NCBI GenBank assembly: GCA_035527155.1 | Contig: DATLBB010000005.1 | Span: 1-6,823 of the forward strand | Source: CS2-K091 sp035527155 | Lineage (GTDB): Bacteria; Planctomycetota; Phycisphaerae; Sedimentisphaerales; Anaerobacaceae | Reading direction: 5' to 3' | DNA length: 6,823 nucleotides | Shown: piece after piece, positions 1-5,361 of the stretch | Numbering within the stretch: position 1 is the first letter of the stretch | How the letters are laid out: each line of letters begins with the position of its first letter | Notes under the pieces: generated by a model | Databases searched by the model: none | Told to the model about the DNA's origin: nothing | The model's input: the letters and a program-made list of their open reading frames with translations, nothing else | Program-made: the position numbers and the translations under genes

Positions 1-17
1 CGCCGTTCGTGTGGCGG

Positions 18-45
18 GAACTACGAACTATGAACAATGAACTAC
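18..45. repeat. 7-bp tandem repeat, four copies
   Basis: Four head-to-tail heptamers (GAACTAC, GAACTAT, GAACAAT, GAACTAC) run without gaps. The last copies overlap the start of the first 74-bp repeat unit, and a related CAACTACGAAC string appears again at about 135-145. The unit is not a multiple of a plausible codon repeat and no credible protein covers it, so this is intergenic simple-sequence DNA. Confidence 0.7.
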
Positions 46-106
46 TCACAAGCATCGAAAATCCAACTTTAGCTCACTTTAGTCACTTTAGCTCACTCTT
101 CACTAA
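33..106. repeat. 74-bp direct repeat, copy 1
   Basis: This copy starts AACAATGAACTACTCAC and ends CACTAA. It matches 174-247 at a constant offset of 141 bp with only a few substitutions (for example CACAAGC/CACGAGC and TTTAGTC/TTTAGGC). Inside it, a TTTAGCTCACTTTAG(T/G)CAC motif is itself an approximate 9-10 bp tandem. I read it as a dispersed intergenic repeat, not coding sequence. Confidence 0.8.
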
Positions 107-148
107 CCCAAACCGCCTATCCAGCCCAAATTGTCAACTACGAACAGA

Positions 149-172
149 GCTTGTCCTGAGCGAAGTCGAAGG
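149..172. repeat. dispersed GTCCTGAGCGAAGTCGAAGG-type element
   Basis: The core TGTCCTGAGCGAAGTCGAAG is a short motif I recognise as recurring in intergenic DNA of many uncultured-bacterium assemblies, where it gives spurious peptides such as LVLSEVEG. It sits exactly between the two 74-bp repeats. The recognition is from memory and its function is unknown. Confidence 0.5.
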
Positions 173-173
173 A

Positions 174-247
174 AACAATGAACTACTCACGAGCATCGAG
201 AATCCAACTTTAGCTCACTTTAGGCACTTTAGCTCACTTTTCACTAA
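174..247. repeat. 74-bp direct repeat, copy 2
   Basis: Second copy of the unit at 33-106, same orientation. The matching segment begins immediately after the dispersed element at 149-172 and ends at CACTAA. The two copies plus the intervening element form a 215-bp block that looks like a partial tandem duplication. Confidence 0.8.
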
Positions 248-253
248 TTTCCC

Positions 254-282
254 CTCTACATTTGTAGAGAGCGCTCTACAAA
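254..282. repeat. overlapping inverted repeats, alternative hairpins
   Basis: CTCTACA (254-260) can pair with TGTAGAG (263-269) across a 2-nt loop. Alternatively TTTGTAGAG (261-269) pairs perfectly with CTCTACAAA (274-282) around AGCG. The middle arm is shared, so only one hairpin can form at a time. The second is followed by TCATTTTATT, which is weakly terminator-like, but no gene ends just upstream on the plus strand. Confidence 0.55.
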
Positions 283-390
283 TCAGTCATTTTATTCAAA
301 ACAAACCCAATTTGCTGGATAATCAAATGAACATAAATAAAGTATTAACAAAGGATTATGAAAATATATCTAATTGGACACTTTGTGAAA

Positions 391-434
391 ACAAACCCAA
401 TACGAACCCAATACAAACCCAATCAAACCCAATT
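391..434. repeat. AACCCAAT-type tandem repeat, period about 11 bp
   Basis: ACCCAAT occurs at 395, 406, 417 and 427 (spacings 11, 11, 10), with a further isolated copy at 305. Conceptual translation gives Asn-Pro-Ile or Lys-Pro-Asn-Gln-Thr peptides, which I recall as spurious 'proteins' in Phycisphaerae-type planctomycete assemblies. No ribosome binding site or credible protein goes with it. Confidence 0.7.
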
Positions 435-512
435 TCAGAGACAAAAAAATGCTCGGCCGAACAGAGCCAATCAAGACCAAACGAACCATACACATTTTGT
501 TTACGGAGTGGT

Positions 513-881
513 TCAGTATTCGGCAATTTCAGCATTTTCATCATTGCCGCCCGTATATTCCGGTACAAGCTCTCTTATTTTCTGAACTATCTCGTTGTAG
601 TTTTGCGTTTGGGCGGCAGCTACCAGCTCGTTCATACCTGCGCGAAGTTTACCTCGGTCCATCGGAATATTCTTCCATATACCGATTTTGGGATGCCTTG
701 TGCGCTGCATATCTTCGCCTTCTATCGAAAGCTCTTCAAAAAGCTTTTCACCGGGTCTGGGGTTCGTGAAAGTGATTTCAATGTCTTCTCCAGGCTTGAA
801 ACCGCTCAGCGTAATAATGTCCCTGGCCAGGTCTATAATTTTTACCGGCTCGCCCAAAGCCTTGCTGATAGTGAACTCATA
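513..881 (-). pseudogene. 3' fragment of CapD/FlaA1-type nucleotide-sugar epimerase/dehydratase gene
   Basis: The minus strand encodes about 122 residues matching the C-terminal end of the polysaccharide-biosynthesis CapD/FlaA1 family (extended SDR enzymes acting on UDP-sugars for capsule, O-antigen or glycoprotein glycans). Diagnostic strings are GEPVKIIDLARDII, the RPGEKLFEEL motif, RHPKI, and a C-terminal helix ending VQKIRELVPEYTG. The stop (TGA) is at 513-515. The Rossmann fold with its glycine-rich NAD(P) motif and the catalytic Tyr-x-x-x-Lys are absent. Family likeness stops near 876-881; the 30-odd codons further upstream in the same frame are antisense to the neighbouring propeller gene and are not family-like. 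I see no credible start codon, so this is a 5'-truncated remnant, either from a rearrangement or because the contig is chimeric here. Confidence 0.8.
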
Positions 882-890
882 ATCCCACAG

Positions 891-2174
891 CAACGAATCA
901 CTCGCCGCCGGTTCTTGGGCGCCACAGCTGTAACCGCCAGCGGGATACTGATGCCCGACATGCGCAGGCTCGACGCCAATCAAACCGTTACCCCATCCGA
1001 CTTCCCCTCAACGGACCACTTCTGGTATCGTCTGCAGCCGGCCGGCCCCTACATTGATTCACAGCGCGACAACAAGGCGTTTGGTTTTGCCGACGGGACC
1101 ATTTTCCTTTCCGAAGACAACGCCCGCACCTGGCCGCACAGCATCGCGTTTCCCAACGCTCACAACATAACCTTTAGCTGCATTATGAAAAACGGAAACA
1201 TACTCTTTGCCACTTGCTCAAGGTTATACATCAGCACGGACAACCTCAAGACGTACCACCCAATCACGGTGAAGGATGCTGATGGCGCCGATTACATGCC
1301 GCATTCACCGCAGAACCGGGAGCATCCCGGCTGGTACTTCCACCCCCTCGATGGAGTTCATACATGGGACATTAACGGCGTTGAGATGCTAGTGTGGGGC
1401 AATTACTGCAATGTCCTTGGCGGTGCGGCCCCGGTCAACATTTACTACTCAACCGACAACGGCCATACCGTGAAAATCGCGTATACCTTCGGACAGAATC
1501 CCCATTACCGAGATAACGGTTCTGCAGGTGGAGGCTCGACAGGCAAGCTGCTTGGCGATCCCGAAAACCCGGTCATTTGCCGCCACGTCCACTGCGTGGC
1601 GTACGACCCAGCCGATAACGCGTTTTATACCTGCACAGGAGACACTGATAGAGGCCTCAAGCATGAGTGTCACTGGTTGAGAGGTATTTACGATGCGGAT
1701 AAGGACAAATGGTGTTGGACAGTCTTGGTCTCGGATTCGTCGAACTCGCGGTACAAATCCGGCGGCATTAACTTCGTTGACGGTATACTCTTCTGGATCG
1801 CCGATGCGAACGGCCCCAAGCCGCATGACAGAGGAATCTTTCGGTGCAACCCGGCCGACATAACCAAGCCCGAAGCGCACACGATGCTCTTCAACCCGCT
1901 ATACGAATCTGCAAACATGATCATTCAAGACAGCGCTATTCTAGCCTCGCATTATGCTCCCGCATCGCCTTACGCCACGGGATTTATCATTTCCTTGGAT
2001 ATGGGTCGGACTTGGGCGCAATACGATCTCAAAGAGTTCGGCAGGCGATCGCCGGTCCGCTTCCACAAGAAGAATAGTGACGGCTGGTTTCGGATCGACC
2101 TTAGATCGGGATGGATCAAGCGTGCCGAGGTCTTGTTTATCAAGCCAAAGCAGGCCTCGAAAGCCCGAAACTGA
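891..2174 (+). CDS. Tat-exported sialidase-like (BNR/Asp-box) beta-propeller protein, start codon missing
   Basis: About 427 codons, open to a TGA at 2172-2174. The visible N-terminus is a twin-arginine signal: TRRRFLG (from about 900) followed by ATAVTASGIL, so the product should be folded in the cytoplasm and exported by Tat. Asp-box-like motifs (S-x-D-x-G-x-T-W) appear at 1110-1133 (SEDNARTW), 1233-1256 (STDNLKTY, degenerate), 1449-1472 (STDNGHTV) and 1992-2015 (SLDMGRTW). They mark blades of a sialidase-type beta-propeller. A glycan- or polysaccharide-related role is inferred; I cannot locate a sialidase arginine triad with confidence, so enzyme activity is unproven. There is no ATG, GTG or TTG in frame between 696 and the RR motif. 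The frame runs back through antisense capD and repeat DNA, so the true first residues (probably fewer than ten) were lost at the join near 880-890. Translation from ATG 693 or from 9 would place the Tat signal internally. Confidence 0.7.
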   Translation, partial: QRITRRRFLGATAVTASGILMPDMRRLDANQTVTPSDFPSTDHFWYRLQPAGPYIDSQRDNKAFGFADGTIFLSEDNARTWPHSIAFPNAHNITFSCIMKNGNILFATCSRLYISTDNLKTYHPITVKDADGADYMPHSPQNREHPGWYFHPLDGVHTWDINGVEMLVWGNYCNVLGGAAPVNIYYSTDNGHTVKIAYTFGQNPHYRDNGSAGGGSTGKLLGDPENPVICRHVHCVAYDPADNAFYTCTGDTDRGLKHECHWLRGIYDADKDKWCWTVLVSDSSNSRYKSGGINFVDGILFWIADANGPKPHDRGIFRCNPADITKPEAHTMLFNPLYESANMIIQDSAILASHYAPASPYATGFIISLDMGRTWAQYDLKEFGRRSPVRFHKKNSDGWFRIDLRSGWIKRAEVLFIKPKQASKARN

Positions 2175-2335
2175 GCGATCCACCCCCGCCCAAGCGGTAG
2201 AGCCCTATCGACAACGTGTGTCGTGGGATTGTCTTGACGAGTCTGGTCAACAGATTGTCTGACGCCGACTCCGTTTTTCCTATTGGGCCGCGACCCTCCA
2301 ACAAGTTAAAAGTTTCGCCTGCGCGGAGGACACCT

Positions 2336-2413
2336 ATGAAGAGCTCAAAGTCAAATACTAAAATCTCTGTTGCCACATTTTTTGGAGGCATCCTGTTACG
2401 ATATATCAGCTAA
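2336..2413 (+). CDS. 25-codon ORF with good ribosome binding site; leader peptide or gene remnant
   Basis: ATG at 2336 is preceded by GGAGG (2325-2329) with 6-nt spacing, better than for most genes here. The peptide begins MKSSKSNTKISVATFFGG and has a basic start followed by a hydrophobic stretch, like the beginning of a signal peptide, then stops after 25 residues. The next gene's product also begins MKSSK. It could be the decayed start of an exported protein gene, a short leader peptide upstream of the glycosidase, or chance. It ends 32 bp before the glycosidase promoter. Confidence 0.25.
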   Translation: MKSSKSNTKISVATFFGGILLRYIS

Positions 2414-2444
2414 TGTTCGCTACTCATTGCTTTGTAACACTTGC

Positions 2445-2473
2445 TTGACGGAAGACACCAAGGGCCTTATATT
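2445..2473 (+). promoter_or_regulatory. sigma70-type promoter of the glycosidase gene
   Basis: TTGACG (2445-2450) and TATATT (2468-2473) are separated by exactly 17 bp; each differs from consensus at one position. Transcription would start near 2480, giving a leader of about 45 nt before the ATG at 2525. The -35 box overlaps the alternative TTG start at 2441, which supports the downstream ATG. Confidence 0.6.
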
Positions 2474-2512
2474 TTTAAATGTTCTTTTACAGGAAATGAT
2501 ATATCTGATTGT

Positions 2513-2517
2513 GAGGG
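2513..2517 (+). promoter_or_regulatory. ribosome binding site deciding the glycosidase start
   Basis: GAGGG lies 7 nt before the ATG at 2525. The protein read from that ATG begins at once with a signal peptide, whereas starting at TTG 2441 would bury the signal behind 28 hydrophilic residues. Confidence 0.6.
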
Positions 2518-2524
2518 ACCGATT

Positions 2525-4921
2525 ATGAAATCCTCGAAGCAGTTGTTTGTACTGATGTTAATTGCGTGCTGGATTCCCTCAGCTTGCGGGGAACAACAGA
2601 ACATCGCCAAAAGCAGGAAATACACCCTCGAACCGAAACCAAATTACCGGTACTGCACCGACCCAGGCGACAAAATTCAGTTGACTGATGGTGTTTATAC
2701 TGAAGGCTATTTCTGGACGCAATCCGGTACTGTTGGCTGGAGCGGTGTAAATCCGGCCTATATTAACATAGACCTCGAAGCGTTAGAGCCGATATCTGGG
2801 GTATCGTTCAGTACCGCAGCCGGTGTGGCCGGCGTCCATTGGCCTATATCGATACTTATTCTCGTGAGCGATGATGATAAGAGTTGGGTGTATGCCGGTG
2901 ATCTGGTTGTACTGTCCGCCAAGAACGGCAAGCCTAAGACAGAAGGGTATTCGGAGCACCGCTTCTGGACCGATGAGCTCAGGACGCGTGGTCGTTATGT
3001 AAAACTCGTTGTCAGCGGGAACGGAGCATACATATTTGTTGATGAGATAGAAGTCTATCGCGGGTCTGACGAATTCCTGGCGGTGCCGCCCGCCGGACGG
3101 AGAATCGAGGATGTAACAGACTTCTTTCGCGAGGTGGTCGTAAGCCAATGTGTCAAAAGGAGGCTCCGGAAAGATTTTGCAGCGGTTCGTAAAGCTCTTC
3201 AGGATATCACCAAATCGGCTGAGTTAGATAAGGAACTTGACACCATAGAGGAGGAGATCCCCGATATCAAACAGGCCCAGACCCTGGACTTCAGGACCAT
3301 CCTTCCACTGAACAGCTTGCACAAGCGCATCTTCTCGGTTCAGGGGGCTATTTGGCGAAAGAAGGGTCTCAAGCAGCTTATCGCTTGGCAGAAAAACCAC
3401 TGGGACATGTTGAGTCCCACCGAGCAGCCGAACGGAGATGGTGCCCAAATCGACATGGCTATGATGAGGAACGAATACCGCAGCGCAGCCTTTAATCTGA
3501 GCAATCCTGGTCCGGAGGACCTCGAGCTCGACGTCGCTATCTTGGGCCTGCCCGACGGGCCGAATCCCGACTACATCAGTGTGCACGATGTGGTCTTCAC
3601 CGACACGAAGTCTGGTGTTCCAGTTGCTGCGGCGTTGCCGCTTGCAAAGAGGATGGGGCAACACTTTCGATTTGAGATACCTGCTGGCATGACCCGGCAG
3701 GTGTGGCTGACTTTCCATCCGAAGGATATCCCTGCCGGCAGATACTCTGGCGAAATCGCAATCACAAATGATGAGATTCGCATACCTGTCAAGCTGAAAA
3801 TCTATCCCTTCACCTTCCCCGATCAGCCGACACTGCATCTGGGAGGATGGGATTATACCGACCAAGATAATCGGTATGAAGTTACACCGGAGAATCGAAC
3901 GGCGTTTATTTCACATCTGCGAGAGCATTTCGTTGATACGCCCTGGGCGACCAGCAGTGTCATGCCGCGTGGAAAATATGACAAACAAGGCAATATAACA
4001 GAAGAGCCTTCGTTCGAGAATTTCCAGAAATGGATAACCCGTTGGCCTGATGCACGCAATTACTACGTGTTCGCTGCTGTGGGCAACCGTTTCAGCGGCT
4101 TTGAAATGGGGACGGCGCCTTTCAGGAAGTCGGTTTCTCAATGGATCTCCTGGTGGGTAGATGCGCTGGCCAAATGGAACATCAGACCGGGGCAGTTGGG
4201 CCTGCTATTGGTGGACGAACCACACTCACATGAGCAGGACAAGATCATAATTGAATATGCAAGAGTGATAAAGGCGGCGCAGCCGAAAGTAGTAATCTGG
4301 GAGGACCCAACCTGGCGGGAGCCGTGGAAGGCAACACATGCACTGTTCGAGTTAAGTACTGTGCTTTGTCCAAATTTGCCGATGTGGATAGGACAGGGAA
4401 AGCAATTTGCTGACTTCTACGTCAAGCAGCGAGATGCCGGACGAATACTATGGTTCTACTCTTGCAGCGGCCCCGGCAAACTCCTTGATCCTTACAGCTA
4501 TCACCGAATGCAGCACTGGTTCTGTTGGAAGTACCAGGCGTGTGGTTCAGGTTTTTGGGCGTTTGGCGACTCTAACGGCGCATCTTCCTGGAATGAGTAT
4601 CTATCGAAGCTTGGGGCATATACCCCATTATTTCTTGACAAGAAATCCGTCACCGGCGGCAAACACATGGAGGCGATCCGTGAAGGGATCGAAGACTACG
4701 AATACCTTTGCATGCTGCGCGACAGGATTGCAGAGGTGGACGCGAAGGGATTGAAAAGCAAGGCTCTTGATTCCGCCAAGAAACTTATGGATACCGCTGC
4801 AGACCGTGTTACATCATGCATGCTGAAGCCGGAAATGATTTACTGGGATAAGGCAAAGGATCGTTCTATTGCAGACACGGTTCGCGTTGACGTACTTGAA
4901 ATGCTCGCTGTACTCGAGTAA
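2525..4921 (+). CDS. secreted GH123/DUF4091-like glycoside hydrolase with discoidin-like N-terminal domain
   Basis: 798 residues from ATG 2525. Residues 1-22 form a signal peptide (basic MKSSK, hydrophobic LFVLMLIACW, then SACG-EQ). Residues ~32-180 resemble an F5/8 type C (discoidin) domain: GVYTEGYFW, YINIDLEALEPISGVSF, VSDDDKSWVY and RGRYVKLVV, closing with FVDEIEVYRG. Residues ~210-247 are charged and helical (coiled-coil-like). Residues ~310-427 look like the beta-sandwich domain before GH123-type barrels (PAGMTRQVWLTFHPKDIPAGRYSG in part). The barrel covers ~432-707. LLLVDEPHS contains an adjacent Asp-Glu pair (D564, E565), the arrangement used in GH123 beta-N-acetylgalactosaminidases, where Asp assists the substrate acetamido group and Glu is acid/base. 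AIREGIEDYEYLCML (717-731) is the typical DUF4091 C-terminal motif. The likely role is extracytoplasmic cleavage of a glycan, possibly with N-acetylhexosamine; the substrate is unproven. It has its own promoter and is probably monocistronic. Confidence 0.72.
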   Translation: MKSSKQLFVLMLIACWIPSACGEQQNIAKSRKYTLEPKPNYRYCTDPGDKIQLTDGVYTEGYFWTQSGTVGWSGVNPAYINIDLEALEPISGVSFSTAAGVAGVHWPISILILVSDDDKSWVYAGDLVVLSAKNGKPKTEGYSEHRFWTDELRTRGRYVKLVVSGNGAYIFVDEIEVYRGSDEFLAVPPAGRRIEDVTDFFREVVVSQCVKRRLRKDFAAVRKALQDITKSAELDKELDTIEEEIPDIKQAQTLDFRTILPLNSLHKRIFSVQGAIWRKKGLKQLIAWQKNHWDMLSPTEQPNGDGAQIDMAMMRNEYRSAAFNLSNPGPEDLELDVAILGLPDGPNPDYISVHDVVFTDTKSGVPVAAALPLAKRMGQHFRFEIPAGMTRQVWLTFHPKDIPAGRYSGEIAITNDEIRIPVKLKIYPFTFPDQPTLHLGGWDYTDQDNRYEVTPENRTAFISHLREHFVDTPWATSSVMPRGKYDKQGNITEEPSFENFQKWITRWPDARNYYVFAAVGNRFSGFEMGTAPFRKSVSQWISWWVDALAKWNIRPGQLGLLLVDEPHSHEQDKIIIEYARVIKAAQPKVVIWEDPTWREPWKATHALFELSTVLCPNLPMWIGQGKQFADFYVKQRDAGRILWFYSCSGPGKLLDPYSYHRMQHWFCWKYQACGSGFWAFGDSNGASSWNEYLSKLGAYTPLFLDKKSVTGGKHMEAIREGIEDYEYLCMLRDRIAEVDAKGLKSKALDSAKKLMDTAADRVTSCMLKPEMIYWDKAKDRSIADTVRVDVLEMLAVLE

Positions 4922-4942
4922 GGCGGAAGCTGTATACAGAAT

Positions 4943-4971
4943 GGTTTTGCCGATTACGGCCAGCAAAAACC
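4943..4971 (+). terminator. possible transcription terminator hairpin after the glycosidase gene
   Basis: GGTTTTGC (4943-4950) can pair with GCAAAAACC (4963-4971) with one bulged A, and CCGATTACGG can form a small inner stem. It lies 22 bp after the stop codon. No U-run follows on the plus strand, so termination efficiency is doubtful. A perfect 10-bp palindrome CTGTATACAG (4930-4939) sits just before it. Confidence 0.3.
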
Positions 4972-5026
4972 GGAACGAAAAAAGCAACCGCAACTTGAGT
5001 AAAACAAGCAACGGTCATTGAATCCT

Positions 5027-5042
5027 CTATGAAGCCAGGTCT
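5027..5042. repeat. inverted repeat at downstream end of the IS (IRR)
   Basis: CTATGAAGCCAGGTCT, read on the plus strand, matches the reverse complement of 6511-6527 (CTATGTAAGCCAGGCCT) except for one inserted T and one T/C change. It has 105 bp of non-coding DNA between it and the glycosidase stop codon, so the insertion did not break that gene. Confidence 0.65.
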
Positions 5043-5047
5043 GTCAA
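5042..5047 (-). promoter_or_regulatory. outward-facing TTGACA -35 box at the IS end
   Basis: On the minus strand this is a perfect TTGACA, partly overlapping the inner edge of the inverted repeat and pointing out of the element. In the inserted state no good -10 follows at 16-18 bp. If the ends are joined in a circle, the other end would supply TATGTA about 16-20 bp away, a weak -10 in front of the recombinase gene. Confidence 0.35.
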
Positions 5048-5072
5048 GTCTGAAATCTGATTTGATTGATTC

Positions 5073-5082
5073 AATCCTCTAT
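5073..5082. repeat. internal copy of the IS-edge sequence AATCCTCTAT
   Basis: AATCCTCTAT here repeats 5021-5030 exactly, at an offset of 52 bp. The match extends imperfectly leftwards (ATTCAATCC here versus ATTGAATCC at the edge). The outer copy overlaps the start of the inverted repeat, so the element's boundary sequence is present again inside its own downstream end. Confidence 0.5.
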
Positions 5083-5117
5083 CCGGGTTTCCACAGCAAA
5101 TTTCGTCACTTATAAAC

Positions 5118-5358
5118 CTGTGGGCCCACTAAACTGTGCGACGACACCCATTCCGATAATCGGGCATTTAAACCCATGATTCAATTCGGGTTGTCGTTCA
5201 GACAAATCAAAACAAACTTCAAACACAAACTGTCTCAAAACTTCAAGAATCTCCGTAGCCGATCACAACACTAACATTATCTCAATTTCGCCGTAGTCCG
5301 CTTTCACCGCCTTCACCATCAGCTGAGGTGGTGAAAGAAAGACGAAGGCGAAATTGAA
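5118..5358 (-). ncRNA. candidate IS110 bridge RNA/seekRNA region
   Basis: This region has no ORF but strong symmetry. Hairpin H1 starts 3 bp after the recombinase stop. TCAATTTCGCC (5282-5292) pairs perfectly with GGCGAAATTGA (5347-5357). Then come an internal loop, GTC/GAC, a second internal loop, and CTTTCACC (5301-5308) with GGTGAAAG (5330-5337). Hairpin H2 pairs CGACACCC (5142-5149) with GGGTTGTCG (5188-5196), one bulge, and encloses CCGAT-A-ATCGG (5153-5163). A perfect palindrome GTGGGCCCAC lies at 5120-5129. Stems broken by internal loops are the form known for IS110 bridge RNAs, and the downstream position suits the IS1111 type. RNA ends, promoter and guide segments are not established. 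H1 alone could instead be an mRNA 3' structure. Confidence 0.4.
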
Positions 5359-5361
5359 CTT

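Noticed and set aside
391..434. Iteron-like origin of replication
   Set aside because: The 11-bp repeats lack a DnaA-box-like or Rep gene context, and their peptides are known to me as a generic repeat of this group.
356..585. Short frames on both strands across the AACCCAAT repeat (70 and 75 residues)
   Set aside because: The peptides are translations of tandem repeats (Asn-Pro-Ile/Gln-Thr type) and run into the capD fragment.
1449..1880. 143-residue minus-strand frame inside the propeller gene
   Set aside because: It is antisense to the Asp-box region, with no recognisable protein features.
2227..2260. GATTGTCT direct repeat flanking a TTGAC/GTCAA stem, as an operator or promoter
   Set aside because: The stem is 5 bp and the repeats 8 bp. 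TTGACG at 2234-2239 has no -10 at the right distance (GTCTGA at 17 bp). Not above chance.
2441..2524. TTG start at 2441 giving an 826-residue glycosidase
   Set aside because: The added 28 residues are hydrophilic and precede a good signal peptide. ATG 2525 has GAGGG at 7-nt spacing, and TTG 2441 overlaps the -35 region of a near-consensus promoter.
3224..3865. 213-residue open frame on the minus strand inside the glycosidase gene
   Set aside because: It lies fully antisense to a well-supported gene, and its composition is that of a shadow frame with no family motifs or ribosome binding site.
4407..4754. 115-residue plus-strand frame overlapping the glycosidase C-terminal region
   Set aside because: It runs in another frame of a gene with a conserved DUF4091 motif in the proper frame; rich in Ser/Thr/Arg as expected for a shadow.
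5021..5082. CRISPR-like pair of AATCCTCTAT repeats
   Set aside because: There are only two 10-bp copies, no regular array and no cas genes. The relation to the IS boundary explains the position better.
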